NCBI GenBank assembly: GCA_016744085.1 | Contig: JADGFE010000003.1 | Location: forward strand, 1 to 48,745 | DNA length: 48,745 nucleotides | Direction of reading: 5' to 3' | From: Kiritimatiellales bacterium | GTDB taxonomy: Bacteria; Verrucomicrobiota; Kiritimatiellia; Kiritimatiellales; Pontiellaceae | Shown: positions 31,135 to 39,095 of the stretch, piece after piece | Position numbering within the stretch: the stretch's first letter is position 1 | How the letters are laid out: each line of letters opens with the position of its first letter | Notes under the pieces: model-generated | Told to the model about the DNA's origin: nothing | The model's input: the letters and a program-made list of their open reading frames with translations, nothing else | The model's database searches: none | Position numbers and translations under genes: made by a program

Positions 31135-31166
31135 GAAAAAACCCGACCTGCAAATGCAGGCCGGGT
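31135..31166 (-). terminator. Rho-independent terminator of the tRNA-Ser/tRNA-Gly unit
   Basis: On the minus strand: ACCCGGCCTGCATTTGCAGGTCGGGT followed by a T run. Confidence 0.85.
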
Positions 31167-31172
31167 CTAGAA

Positions 31173-31247
31173 TGGAGCGAGCGAAGAGATTCGAACTCTC
31201 GACAACGACCTTGGCAAGGTCGAGCTCTACCACTGAGCTACGCTCGC
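31173..31247 (-). tRNA. tRNA-Gly(GCC), CCA encoded
   Basis: Cloverleaf GCGAGCG...CGACC TTGCCAA GGTCG...GTTCGAATC...CGCTCGC T CCA. Confidence 0.95.
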
Positions 31248-31293
31248 TTAAAACATTTCATTCCCTGCCGACTTTTCCAACTTTTGGAAAAAA

Positions 31294-31383
<90 letters not shown>

Positions 31384-31455
31384 TGAAATGGAACGAGTCG
31401 GGAAAGCTACACACTTCACTGGGGGAACGCAACCGGGATTTTAGGTAATTTTTAT

Positions 31456-31474
31456 ACAAATAGGACCTATTTGT
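31456..31474. promoter_or_regulatory. perfect palindrome ACAAATAGG-A-CCTATTTGT, putative metalloregulator operator
   Basis: 9-1-9 inverted repeat upstream of the metal uptake locus; overlaps a possible -35 (TTGTTA 31471-31476, 17 nt from TAATTA). Confidence 0.65.
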
Positions 31475-31520
31475 TAGAACTTGACTTGACCTGTAATTAT
31501 GAATTCTGTTTTTTTGAATC

Positions 31521-31862
31521 GTGAATCGAATCCGCACCAGTCTGAGTATTTTATATCTTCTTCTGATGGTTCTTCTGCCGTGGTTGCATATGCCGCTACA
31601 CAGCTATGAATCAGCAGATGCCATCGGAGCGGCACACGATACATGCGGACACCATCATGATCACCAGAATGAAGAGCCGCAGAAAAGTGATGATTGCGGG
31701 CTCTGTAACCTTGCAATATTGCCGGCAGATCTTCCCGCCGCACTGAATGTCCCTGCAGCTCTTTATATCCTCTCTGATATTCAGGAAGATTCATATGATT
31801 ATGCTGATGCCACAACTCAGCGTAATTATCAGGCACGCGCACCTCCGTTTATGGCTGTTTAG
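31521..31862 (+). CDS. small His/Cys-rich exported protein, DUF2946-like
   Basis: N-terminal hydrophobic segment, HDTCGHHHDHQNEEP, CGLC motif; first gene of the metal locus. Confidence 0.6.
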   Translation: MNRIRTSLSILYLLLMVLLPWLHMPLHSYESADAIGAAHDTCGHHHDHQNEEPQKSDDCGLCNLAILPADLPAALNVPAALYILSDIQEDSYDYADATTQRNYQARAPPFMAV

Positions 31863-31923
31863 CACCCTTGCTATTCCCCTGCCTCGACAGGTTTACAGTC
31901 AAATAATTTAAACGGAGAAAGAA

Positions 31924-33180
31924 ATGAAATACCATTATTCTTCCGCCATTTTGGTAATGGCGGGCGCTTTACTTACCCTGAACGCAGTTGCTCAGGATGA
32001 TACACCTGAAAAGGTACCCACCCGAAACGATTCCACCAGCGCACTGAGCGCTTTCAACCCGGCGGTCTCGGCTATCGTGGACATGTACTATTATAACGAA
32101 AATTCGAAAGAAGGCCTCTCGCACATGAAAGAAGAGATGCCCGGCTTCGCAGGTCATTCTCATGGCGAGGACGAACATGATCATGGAGAGAAAGAGAATG
32201 GTTTCAATCTAAACCATGTTGAGCTCACGCTATCCGCTGAGGTTGACAACTACTTCAAAGCTCTGGCCAATGTGGCGATTTCTGAAGACGGCGCCGAGAT
32301 CGAAGAAGCGTGGGCTGAAACCACTGGACTGCCCTGGGGCTTCCAGGCCAAAGCCGGTAAGCTCTTCAGTAACTTTGGCTACATTAACGCCCAGCACTCA
32401 CATATGTGGGACTTCAGTGATCAGCCGTTGATCTACGAACTCTCGTTAGGCTCTCACGGCCTGAACGACAAAGGGGTACAGCTGAGTTGGCTTGCGCCGA
32501 CTCCGGTCTACCTATTGTTTGGTGCCGAGGTTTTCCAGGGTGACAACGAAATGATGTATGTCCAGAAAGAGAACGACGACCTTCCGAAAAACGATGGGCC
32601 ACGTCTTGGAGTCGGCTGGGTGAAACTTGCTCCACTTCAGATCGACAATCATGAGTTACTGCTTGGCCTGTTCGGCGCATCAGGTAGCCACCAGGAAGTC
32701 CATGAAGAAGGCGGAGCAACAAATAGCTTCGATGGCATCAACTGGTTTGCCGGTGCAGATGCCGTGTATAAATTTGATTCCGGCAAAGCCTACGACCAAG
32801 GCGATGCGACTGTGCAGGCTGAATATTTCTACCGCAACAAGGAGCTTGATCAGGAGAATGGCGACGAGGAGCTAACCGGCGCTCAGGACGGTTACTATAT
32901 TCAGGGCACGTATGGCATCCTGCCACGCTGGCGTGGCGGACTGCGTTGGGAACAAGTGGGCCTGACTAATCAGGAAGAGGAAGAAGGAATTAAAAAGGAA
33001 TTCAGCGACAGCTGGCGCGCTACGGCCATGGTCGATTTGCGGCCTTCCGAATTTTCGCAGGTTCGTTTCCAGGTGAGCAATGGCGACTATGATCTCGGCG
33101 ACAAAGGAGTCGAAAATGTTTGGGAAGTCTACGTTCAACTCACATTTTCCATTGGTGCGCACGATGCCCACAGCTTCTAG
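31924..33180 (+). CDS. outer-membrane porin/receptor-like protein, zinc-regulated OMP type
   Basis: Signal peptide; GHSHGEDEHDHGEKENGFNLNHVELTLSAEVD; aromatic-rich beta-strand-like sequence to the C-terminus. Confidence 0.75.
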   Translation: MKYHYSSAILVMAGALLTLNAVAQDDTPEKVPTRNDSTSALSAFNPAVSAIVDMYYYNENSKEGLSHMKEEMPGFAGHSHGEDEHDHGEKENGFNLNHVELTLSAEVDNYFKALANVAISEDGAEIEEAWAETTGLPWGFQAKAGKLFSNFGYINAQHSHMWDFSDQPLIYELSLGSHGLNDKGVQLSWLAPTPVYLLFGAEVFQGDNEMMYVQKENDDLPKNDGPRLGVGWVKLAPLQIDNHELLLGLFGASGSHQEVHEEGGATNSFDGINWFAGADAVYKFDSGKAYDQGDATVQAEYFYRNKELDQENGDEELTGAQDGYYIQGTYGILPRWRGGLRWEQVGLTNQEEEEGIKKEFSDSWRATAMVDLRPSEFSQVRFQVSNGDYDLGDKGVENVWEVYVQLTFSIGAHDAHSF

Positions 33181-33188
33181 GATAAATC

Positions 33189-34088
33189 ATGTCTAAAAAA
33201 ATAAAATTTATTATACTAGCCCTTGCCGTTTCAGCGACAAGCTTTGCCGGAAAACTGAATGTGGTAACAACCACATCTGATCTGGCCTCCATCACGGAGA
33301 TCGTGGCAGGCGATCTTGCCAAAGTCAGCTCCATTTGTTCCGGCAATCAGGATCCGCACCATCTCCAGGCTCGCCCAAGATATGTGATGATGGCACGAAA
33401 TGCCGACCTCTGGATCCGTACCGGTATGGATCTGGAAATCGGCTGGGAAATGCCGGTGATTGACGGTTCCAGAAATCGGAAAATTCGTCCGGGAAATCCG
33501 GGACATCTTGATGTGTCTACCCAAATTCACAAACTAGACATTCCCGATGCAAGCATGCTTAGTCGGGCCATGGGTGATGTTCATTCGCAGGGCAATCCGC
33601 ACTATCTGATTGATCCCGAAAACGCCAAGCACGCGGCTCAGGATATTGCAGAGCGTCTTGCTCAGTTAGATCCGAAAAATGCTGATACCTACAGGAACAA
33701 CGCTGGTGCGTTTATCGATCGGATCGATAAGCGAATGGAGGAATGGAAAGAACAGATGGAACCCCTCAAGGGAAAATCCATTGTGACCTATCACCGGAGC
33801 TGGCTTTATTTTTGCGAGCGTTTTGGATTAACCATTGCCATAGAGCTGGAGCCGAAACCGGGTATTCCACCCAGTCCGACGCACCTGACTCGGGTTATCG
33901 AGACGGTTCAAGCTGATGAGATTAAGCTGATCCTTCAGGAGCCGTGGTATAGCACGAAAGCAGCAGATCGTGTGGCGGAAAAAACAGGTGCACGTGTTGT
34001 AACCGCACCTACATATACGGGTAGCGATCCGGATGCAGATAATTATATCGCGCTGATCGATCTGATCGTGAAGCGCCTTACGGAGTAA
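33189..34088 (+). CDS. metal ABC transporter substrate-binding protein (ZnuA/TroA family)
   Basis: Signal peptide; VVTTTSDLASITEIVAGD; NQDPHHLQARP; GNPHYLIDPENAK; YHRSWLYF. Confidence 0.88.
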   Translation: MSKKIKFIILALAVSATSFAGKLNVVTTTSDLASITEIVAGDLAKVSSICSGNQDPHHLQARPRYVMMARNADLWIRTGMDLEIGWEMPVIDGSRNRKIRPGNPGHLDVSTQIHKLDIPDASMLSRAMGDVHSQGNPHYLIDPENAKHAAQDIAERLAQLDPKNADTYRNNAGAFIDRIDKRMEEWKEQMEPLKGKSIVTYHRSWLYFCERFGLTIAIELEPKPGIPPSPTHLTRVIETVQADEIKLILQEPWYSTKAADRVAEKTGARVVTAPTYTGSDPDADNYIALIDLIVKRLTE

Positions 34089-34093
34089 TCGGC

Positions 34094-34771
34094 ATGAGTG
34101 GATCAATCATTACGTGCAAAGACGTGTGTGTGGCTTATGGCCGTACCGAGGTGTTGCATCAGGTTAACCTTGAGATTCCCGATGGAATTTTTCTGCCCTT
34201 CACCGGTCCGAATGGTTCTGGGAAAACGTCCCTGTTGCGCGCGATTCTCGGCTTGATTCCCATTCGGAAGGGGCGGATTCATAGCCCTTTCCAACAGAAT
34301 GCGGCAGGCTACGTTCCCCAGCACAAAGTGATTGATCCACTTTTTCCCGTCAGCGTTCGGCAAATTGTCGAAATGGGGCTCTACCCAAAACGGCGGCTTT
34401 TCCGCCCGCTTTCCGCTGAACAGCACGATGCGGCAGAAAATGCGTTGGATATGCTGAATATGGCAGAGCATACGGATAAAACCTTTCGCGAACTGTCCGG
34501 GGGAATGAAACAGAAAACGCTCATTGCCCGGGCGCTGGTCTCCGAGCCGGATGTCATCATTATGGACGAACCGACTTCGGAGCTGGACGAACAATCTGAG
34601 CAGGAAGTCCTCGGACATCTGATTAAGCTTAACCGCCAATACGGTAAAACGGTTCTGATGGCACACCATGATTTGGAATTGATGGGAACGCTGACGTCCA
34701 ATATGTGTCAGGTTCGGCACGGCAAAGCCGTCATTGTTCCGATTGGAAACGGAGGACAGACCGATGCATGA
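34094..34771 (+). CDS. metal ABC transporter ATP-binding protein (ZnuC-like)
   Basis: GPNGSGKTSLLRAILGL, LSGGMKQKTLIARAL, VIIMDEPTSELD. Confidence 0.9.
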   Translation: MSGSIITCKDVCVAYGRTEVLHQVNLEIPDGIFLPFTGPNGSGKTSLLRAILGLIPIRKGRIHSPFQQNAAGYVPQHKVIDPLFPVSVRQIVEMGLYPKRRLFRPLSAEQHDAAENALDMLNMAEHTDKTFRELSGGMKQKTLIARALVSEPDVIIMDEPTSELDEQSEQEVLGHLIKLNRQYGKTVLMAHHDLELMGTLTSNMCQVRHGKAVIVPIGNGGQTDA

Positions 34772-35597
34772 AGCAATGCAATGTCTGTATTGCCAGTTTC
34801 CAGAAGCCTTGCGCGCAGGCCTGCTGGTTTCCGCAGTCTGCGCTCTGCTCGGCGTTTTTGTTATCCTCAAAAGAGCCGTGTTCATCGGCATCACCCTATC
34901 CGAAGTGGCCACCTGCGGAGTCGCCGCATCGTTCCTCCTCGGAATTCCGCCATTAATGGGGTCGCTGGTGCTGGTGCTCGCGTCCGTCAGTCTCCTTGCC
35001 ATTCCATTTGAGAAGCAACGGATTCCGCGCGACACGCTGATGGGGATCATGTTTATCGCTGCGTCAGCGCTATCCATTCTACTGGTTTCAAAAAGCGGGC
35101 CGGGGCTGATGGAAGTCAATGCCGTACTGTATGGGGACCTGATTCTTTCCTCGAAAAAAGAACTATACACCTTGCTGGTGTTGCTGGTTCCGGCACTGCT
35201 TCTTTTTCTGATCTTCCTCCGCCCCATCCTCTACAGCTTTGTTGACCGGGAAGCCGCAAAAGTGATGGGGATCAGGACATGGATTTGGGAATCGCTTTAC
35301 TTCCTCATCCTCGGTGTGGTGATCTCAGCGACCTCTCAAATTGCCGGCGCCCTGCTGGTATTCTGCTATCTGGTAGTTTGTCCGGCGACGGCGCTGATGC
35401 TGAGCAAGCGTATCAAATGGGTTATGGCCATCGCGCCCCTAGCCGGAATGTTCGCCACATTTCTGGGTATGGTGATTTCATTCGAACACGACCTGCCGAC
35501 CAATCAGACCATCTGTATCGTCAGTTGCGCCTTATTTGTGACCGGCATTCTTGTGAAACAAATCGGTTTATTTATGTTTAGCCGAATTTCGCACTAA
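34764..35597 (+). CDS. metal ABC transporter permease (ZnuB-like)
   Basis: Multi-TM ABC-3 permease with VNAVLYGDLI; alternative start at 34734. Confidence 0.88.
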   Translation: MHEAMQCLYCQFPEALRAGLLVSAVCALLGVFVILKRAVFIGITLSEVATCGVAASFLLGIPPLMGSLVLVLASVSLLAIPFEKQRIPRDTLMGIMFIAASALSILLVSKSGPGLMEVNAVLYGDLILSSKKELYTLLVLLVPALLLFLIFLRPILYSFVDREAAKVMGIRTWIWESLYFLILGVVISATSQIAGALLVFCYLVVCPATALMLSKRIKWVMAIAPLAGMFATFLGMVISFEHDLPTNQTICIVSCALFVTGILVKQIGLFMFSRISH

Positions 35598-36057
35598 GCG
35601 CCTGCTGAACCGGTGGCGGCACAAACTGGGAAATGTCGCCGCCGAGTTTGGATACCGTTCGAACGTTGCTGGAGCTGACATAGCTGTAGTCCTGCTTCGG
35701 CATCAGAAAGAGGGTTTCAATCTCGGGTTTGAGTTTCCGGTTCGTCAGCGCCATCTGGAATTCATACTCAAAATCTGAAAAAGCGCGCAGGCCACGGATG
35801 ATTACGTGAATCTTTTTGGAAATGGCATAGTCCACCAGCAAGCCATCAAAACTATCTACTTCGATTCCGGTTAGATGAGCCGTGGATTTGCGAACCAGAT
35901 CGATTCGCTCTTCTAGGGAGAACAGCGGATTTTTACCAGGGCTCGTGGCTACGGCAATCAAGACTCGAGGAAAGATCCGGGCAGCCCTTTCAATGACATC
36001 CAAATGGCCCATGGTCAATGGATCGAATGTACCGGCACACATTGCTGCTTGATTCAT
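35578..36057 (-). CDS. coaD: phosphopantetheine adenylyltransferase
   Basis: AGTFDPLTMGHLDVIERA, VIIRGLRAFSDFEYEFQMALTNRKL. Confidence 0.95.
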   Translation of the reverse strand: MNQAAMCAGTFDPLTMGHLDVIERAARIFPRVLIAVATSPGKNPLFSLEERIDLVRKSTAHLTGIEVDSFDGLLVDYAISKKIHVIIRGLRAFSDFEYEFQMALTNRKLKPEIETLFLMPKQDYSYVSSSNVRTVSKLGGDISQFVPPPVQQALSAKFG

Positions 36058-36614
36058 GATTCTTCCTCTTGATTCAGTTTGAGCACCAGCACACGGGTCT
36101 TCCCGTATTTTTTATCCCGCAACACCTTCCACGCATCTGATATTTCAATCGGCCCTCTTGAACGCAACTCGTACACCAGGACTCCATCGGGTGTCAAAAC
36201 CGAATGTTCTGCAATCCCCTGCAGGGTATTAACCAAAGCATCGGGTAAATCATAGGGCGGGTCAGCGAGAATCAGATCATACTGCCCTCCCTCCCGTCCG
36301 AGCCATTTTACAGCATCGGCCTTGATACATTTTGTTTTACCCAGTTGATCATTTTCAAATGATCGGACATTTTTCTCTAGATTCTTCCAAACCTTCGGGT
36401 GCTGCTCCACAAAAGTTACCGAATCAGCCCCGCGGCTCCAGGCTTCCATACCCAGGGCACCGGATCCGGCAAAAAGATCCAATACCTTCAGGGAGTCACA
36501 CGTTCCTCCCAACGATGAAAAAATCGCCTCGCGCACCGACTCCATGGTCGGTCGCACTTCTTCGTTCGGCACTTCAAAACGTCGATTTCGTAATATTCCA
36601 CTCGTAATTCTCAT
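36054..36614 (-). CDS. rsmD: 16S rRNA (guanine966-N2)-methyltransferase
   Basis: RPTMESVREAIFSSL, LDLFAGSGALGMEAWSRGA, ADPPYDLP. Confidence 0.93.
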   Translation of the reverse strand: MRITSGILRNRRFEVPNEEVRPTMESVREAIFSSLGGTCDSLKVLDLFAGSGALGMEAWSRGADSVTFVEQHPKVWKNLEKNVRSFENDQLGKTKCIKADAVKWLGREGGQYDLILADPPYDLPDALVNTLQGIAEHSVLTPDGVLVYELRSRGPIEISDAWKVLRDKKYGKTRVLVLKLNQEEES

Positions 36615-36727
36615 GCGCGCACCGTATCGGAAGATTCTGCGGTTGGAAATACGAATAGCTGCCGTGCCTCGACAAAGTGGAGCCTATGTGATAGCTAATT
36701 CCACTGTTTAACCAAACGAACATAGGT

Positions 36728-37816
36728 ATGACACAAAATCTAAAACATAGAGAGGCACTGAAAAGTGCGAAGCGGATCGTCGTTAAAGCTGGTAGTAAAG
36801 TGCTGGTTGAAAACTCAGGACGCCCTGACGAAAAACAGCTAAACCTATTAGTCGAAGAGATTGCCCAGCTACAGAACAGCGGCGGTGAAGTGGCCTTTGT
36901 TTCATCTGGCGCCGTCGGCGCCGGCCTCGAAGCTTTGGGTATGGATGCCCGTCCTAAAGAGGTGCAGGATTTACAGATGGCAGCGGCCGTAGGCCAGATT
37001 TGCCTGATGAGTGTCTATGCGGATCTATTCCGGAAAAATGAATGCCGGATTGGCCAGGTGCTGCTGACGCACGATGGGCTTAAAGACCGCGAGCGCCATC
37101 TGCGTGCCCGCAATACGCTGCTGAATCTTATTTCAAACCGCATTATTCCGATCATTAACGAGAATGATGCCGTCTCTACAGAAGAAATTAAGTTCGGTGA
37201 TAACGATGTGCTGGCTGCGCTGGTAGCGATCCTTATCGATGCCGATGCCTTGGTTATTCTCAGCACAACAGATGGATTACGCGACGGTGACGAACGAGTT
37301 TCTTTTGTTGAAGAAGTAGACGAGGGCGTGCTGGAGCTGGTTTCAGACACTACGGATAAGCTTTCAACGGGGGGCATGGCCTCAAAGCTGGAGTCTGCCC
37401 AGATTGCCGCCCATAATGGCGTTCCGGTGGTGATCGCCGACGGTCGAAAAGCTGGCGTGCTGACCCGTATCTTCGACGGAGAAGATGAAGGAACCCTATT
37501 GTTTCCTAAAGAGGGAAATATTTCTAAACGTAAACGCTGGATTGCCTTTTTTAACCGGGTTGAAGGTCATTTGATTGTTGATGAAGGGGCTGCGAATGCA
37601 CTGGGCAAAGGCAACAGTCTGCTGCCCGTTGGCATCAAATCCAGTAAAGGGGATTTTAAAATCGGAGCTCTGGTGGATATTCAGACGGCAGACGGTGAAC
37701 ACATTGCGCGGGGGTTGGTTGAATATTCTAGTGATGATATCCAGAAACTCATAGGGCAAAAAACCGCCGGAAAGTCTGGCGAGGTGATTCACCGCGATAA
37801 CATGGTGATACTTTAA
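36728..37816 (+). CDS. proB: glutamate 5-kinase
   Basis: RIVVKAGSKVL, FVSSGAVGAGLEALG, NENDAVSTEEIKFGDNDVLAA; C-terminal PUA-like domain. Confidence 0.95.
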   Translation: MTQNLKHREALKSAKRIVVKAGSKVLVENSGRPDEKQLNLLVEEIAQLQNSGGEVAFVSSGAVGAGLEALGMDARPKEVQDLQMAAAVGQICLMSVYADLFRKNECRIGQVLLTHDGLKDRERHLRARNTLLNLISNRIIPIINENDAVSTEEIKFGDNDVLAALVAILIDADALVILSTTDGLRDGDERVSFVEEVDEGVLELVSDTTDKLSTGGMASKLESAQIAAHNGVPVVIADGRKAGVLTRIFDGEDEGTLLFPKEGNISKRKRWIAFFNRVEGHLIVDEGAANALGKGNSLLPVGIKSSKGDFKIGALVDIQTADGEHIARGLVEYSSDDIQKLIGQKTAGKSGEVIHRDNMVIL

Positions 37817-37830
37817 AACAGGAATACACA

Positions 37831-39087
37831 ATGGACGTTAAAGAACAGGTTTTAAAAATAGGGGCTGATGCTAAAGCGGCCAGTCGCGAGCTGGCGAAAC
37901 TTTCTACACGTAAGAAAAACGCTATTCTCGAAGCGATGGGCGAAGAACTGGATGCACAACGCGCTTTCATTCAGGCTGAAAATGATAAAGACCTTGCGGC
38001 TGGAAAAGAAGCCGGTTTGACTGCGGCCATGCTCGATCGGCTAAAGCTTACGGATGATCGGATTGATGCGATGATCAAGGGACTGCGGGATGTTGCGGTG
38101 CTGAATGATCCTGTTGGTGATGAAATCAGCACCTGGAATCGCCCCAATGGTCTTGAAATTCAAAAAATTCGAGTTCCCATCGGTGTGATCGGTATTATTT
38201 TTGAGTCGCGGCCGAATGTGACCTGCGATGCCGCTGCCCTCTGCTTTAAGACATCAAACGCTGTCATTCTGCGTGGCGGGAAAGAGGCGATTCATTCCAA
38301 CCTGGCGATTGCTGCTGCAATGCAAAAAGGCGGAGCCCCCAAGGGAATGCCGGAAGCGGCCATTCAGCTGATTCCCACCATCGATCGGAAAGCCGTTAAA
38401 GTGATGTGCCAGATGACCGGCTATCTCGACCTGATCATTCCACGCGGTGGCGAAAGTCTGATTCGTGCGGTAATGGAAATGGCTCACGTCCCCGTCATTA
38501 AACATTATACGGGCGTATGCCATACGTACGTGGATGTAGAAGCCGATATCACGATGGCACTGGATATTGCCGAAAATGCAAAGTGCCAACGTCCCGGCGT
38601 CTGTAATGCTATGGAGACGCTACTTGTTCATAAGGACATTGCTACGGATTTCCTTCCAAAGATGGGTGAAAAATTTTCTAATCAGAATGTGGAAATACGT
38701 GGCGATAATGCTACGTGTGCTCTAATTCCTTCTGCACTACCCGCCACAGAAGAAGACTGGACGACCGAATATGTGGATCTTATTCTTTCTATCCGTGTGG
38801 TTGACGGTGTGAATGCCGCTGTGGCCCACATTAATCAATATGGATCAGGCCATTCAGATGCAATTATCACCAAAGATGAGAAAGCAGAAAAAACATTTCT
38901 AGCCGAAGTTGATTCCTCGACGGTTTATGTCAATGCCTCCACTCGCTTTACGGATGGTGCAGAATTCGGCATGGGAGCAGAAATCGGCGTAAGCACGGAT
39001 AAACTGCACGCCCGCGGTCCTATGGGATTGGAAGAACTAACCACCTATAAATATGTGGTTCATGGAAAAGGTCAGGTTCGCGACTAA
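37831..39087 (+). CDS. proA: gamma-glutamyl phosphate reductase
   Basis: RVPIGVIGIIFESRPNVTCDAAALC, KCQRPGVCNAMETLLVH. Confidence 0.95.
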   Translation: MDVKEQVLKIGADAKAASRELAKLSTRKKNAILEAMGEELDAQRAFIQAENDKDLAAGKEAGLTAAMLDRLKLTDDRIDAMIKGLRDVAVLNDPVGDEISTWNRPNGLEIQKIRVPIGVIGIIFESRPNVTCDAAALCFKTSNAVILRGGKEAIHSNLAIAAAMQKGGAPKGMPEAAIQLIPTIDRKAVKVMCQMTGYLDLIIPRGGESLIRAVMEMAHVPVIKHYTGVCHTYVDVEADITMALDIAENAKCQRPGVCNAMETLLVHKDIATDFLPKMGEKFSNQNVEIRGDNATCALIPSALPATEEDWTTEYVDLILSIRVVDGVNAAVAHINQYGSGHSDAIITKDEKAEKTFLAEVDSSTVYVNASTRFTDGAEFGMGAEIGVSTDKLHARGPMGLEELTTYKYVVHGKGQVRD

Positions 39088-39095
39088 ACTTCTGA

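Noticed and set aside
28886-31250. Integrative element inserted at tRNA-Gly
   Set aside because: No integrase, no duplicated tRNA 3' end and no att-like repeat seen; the decayed region is better explained by local gene erosion.
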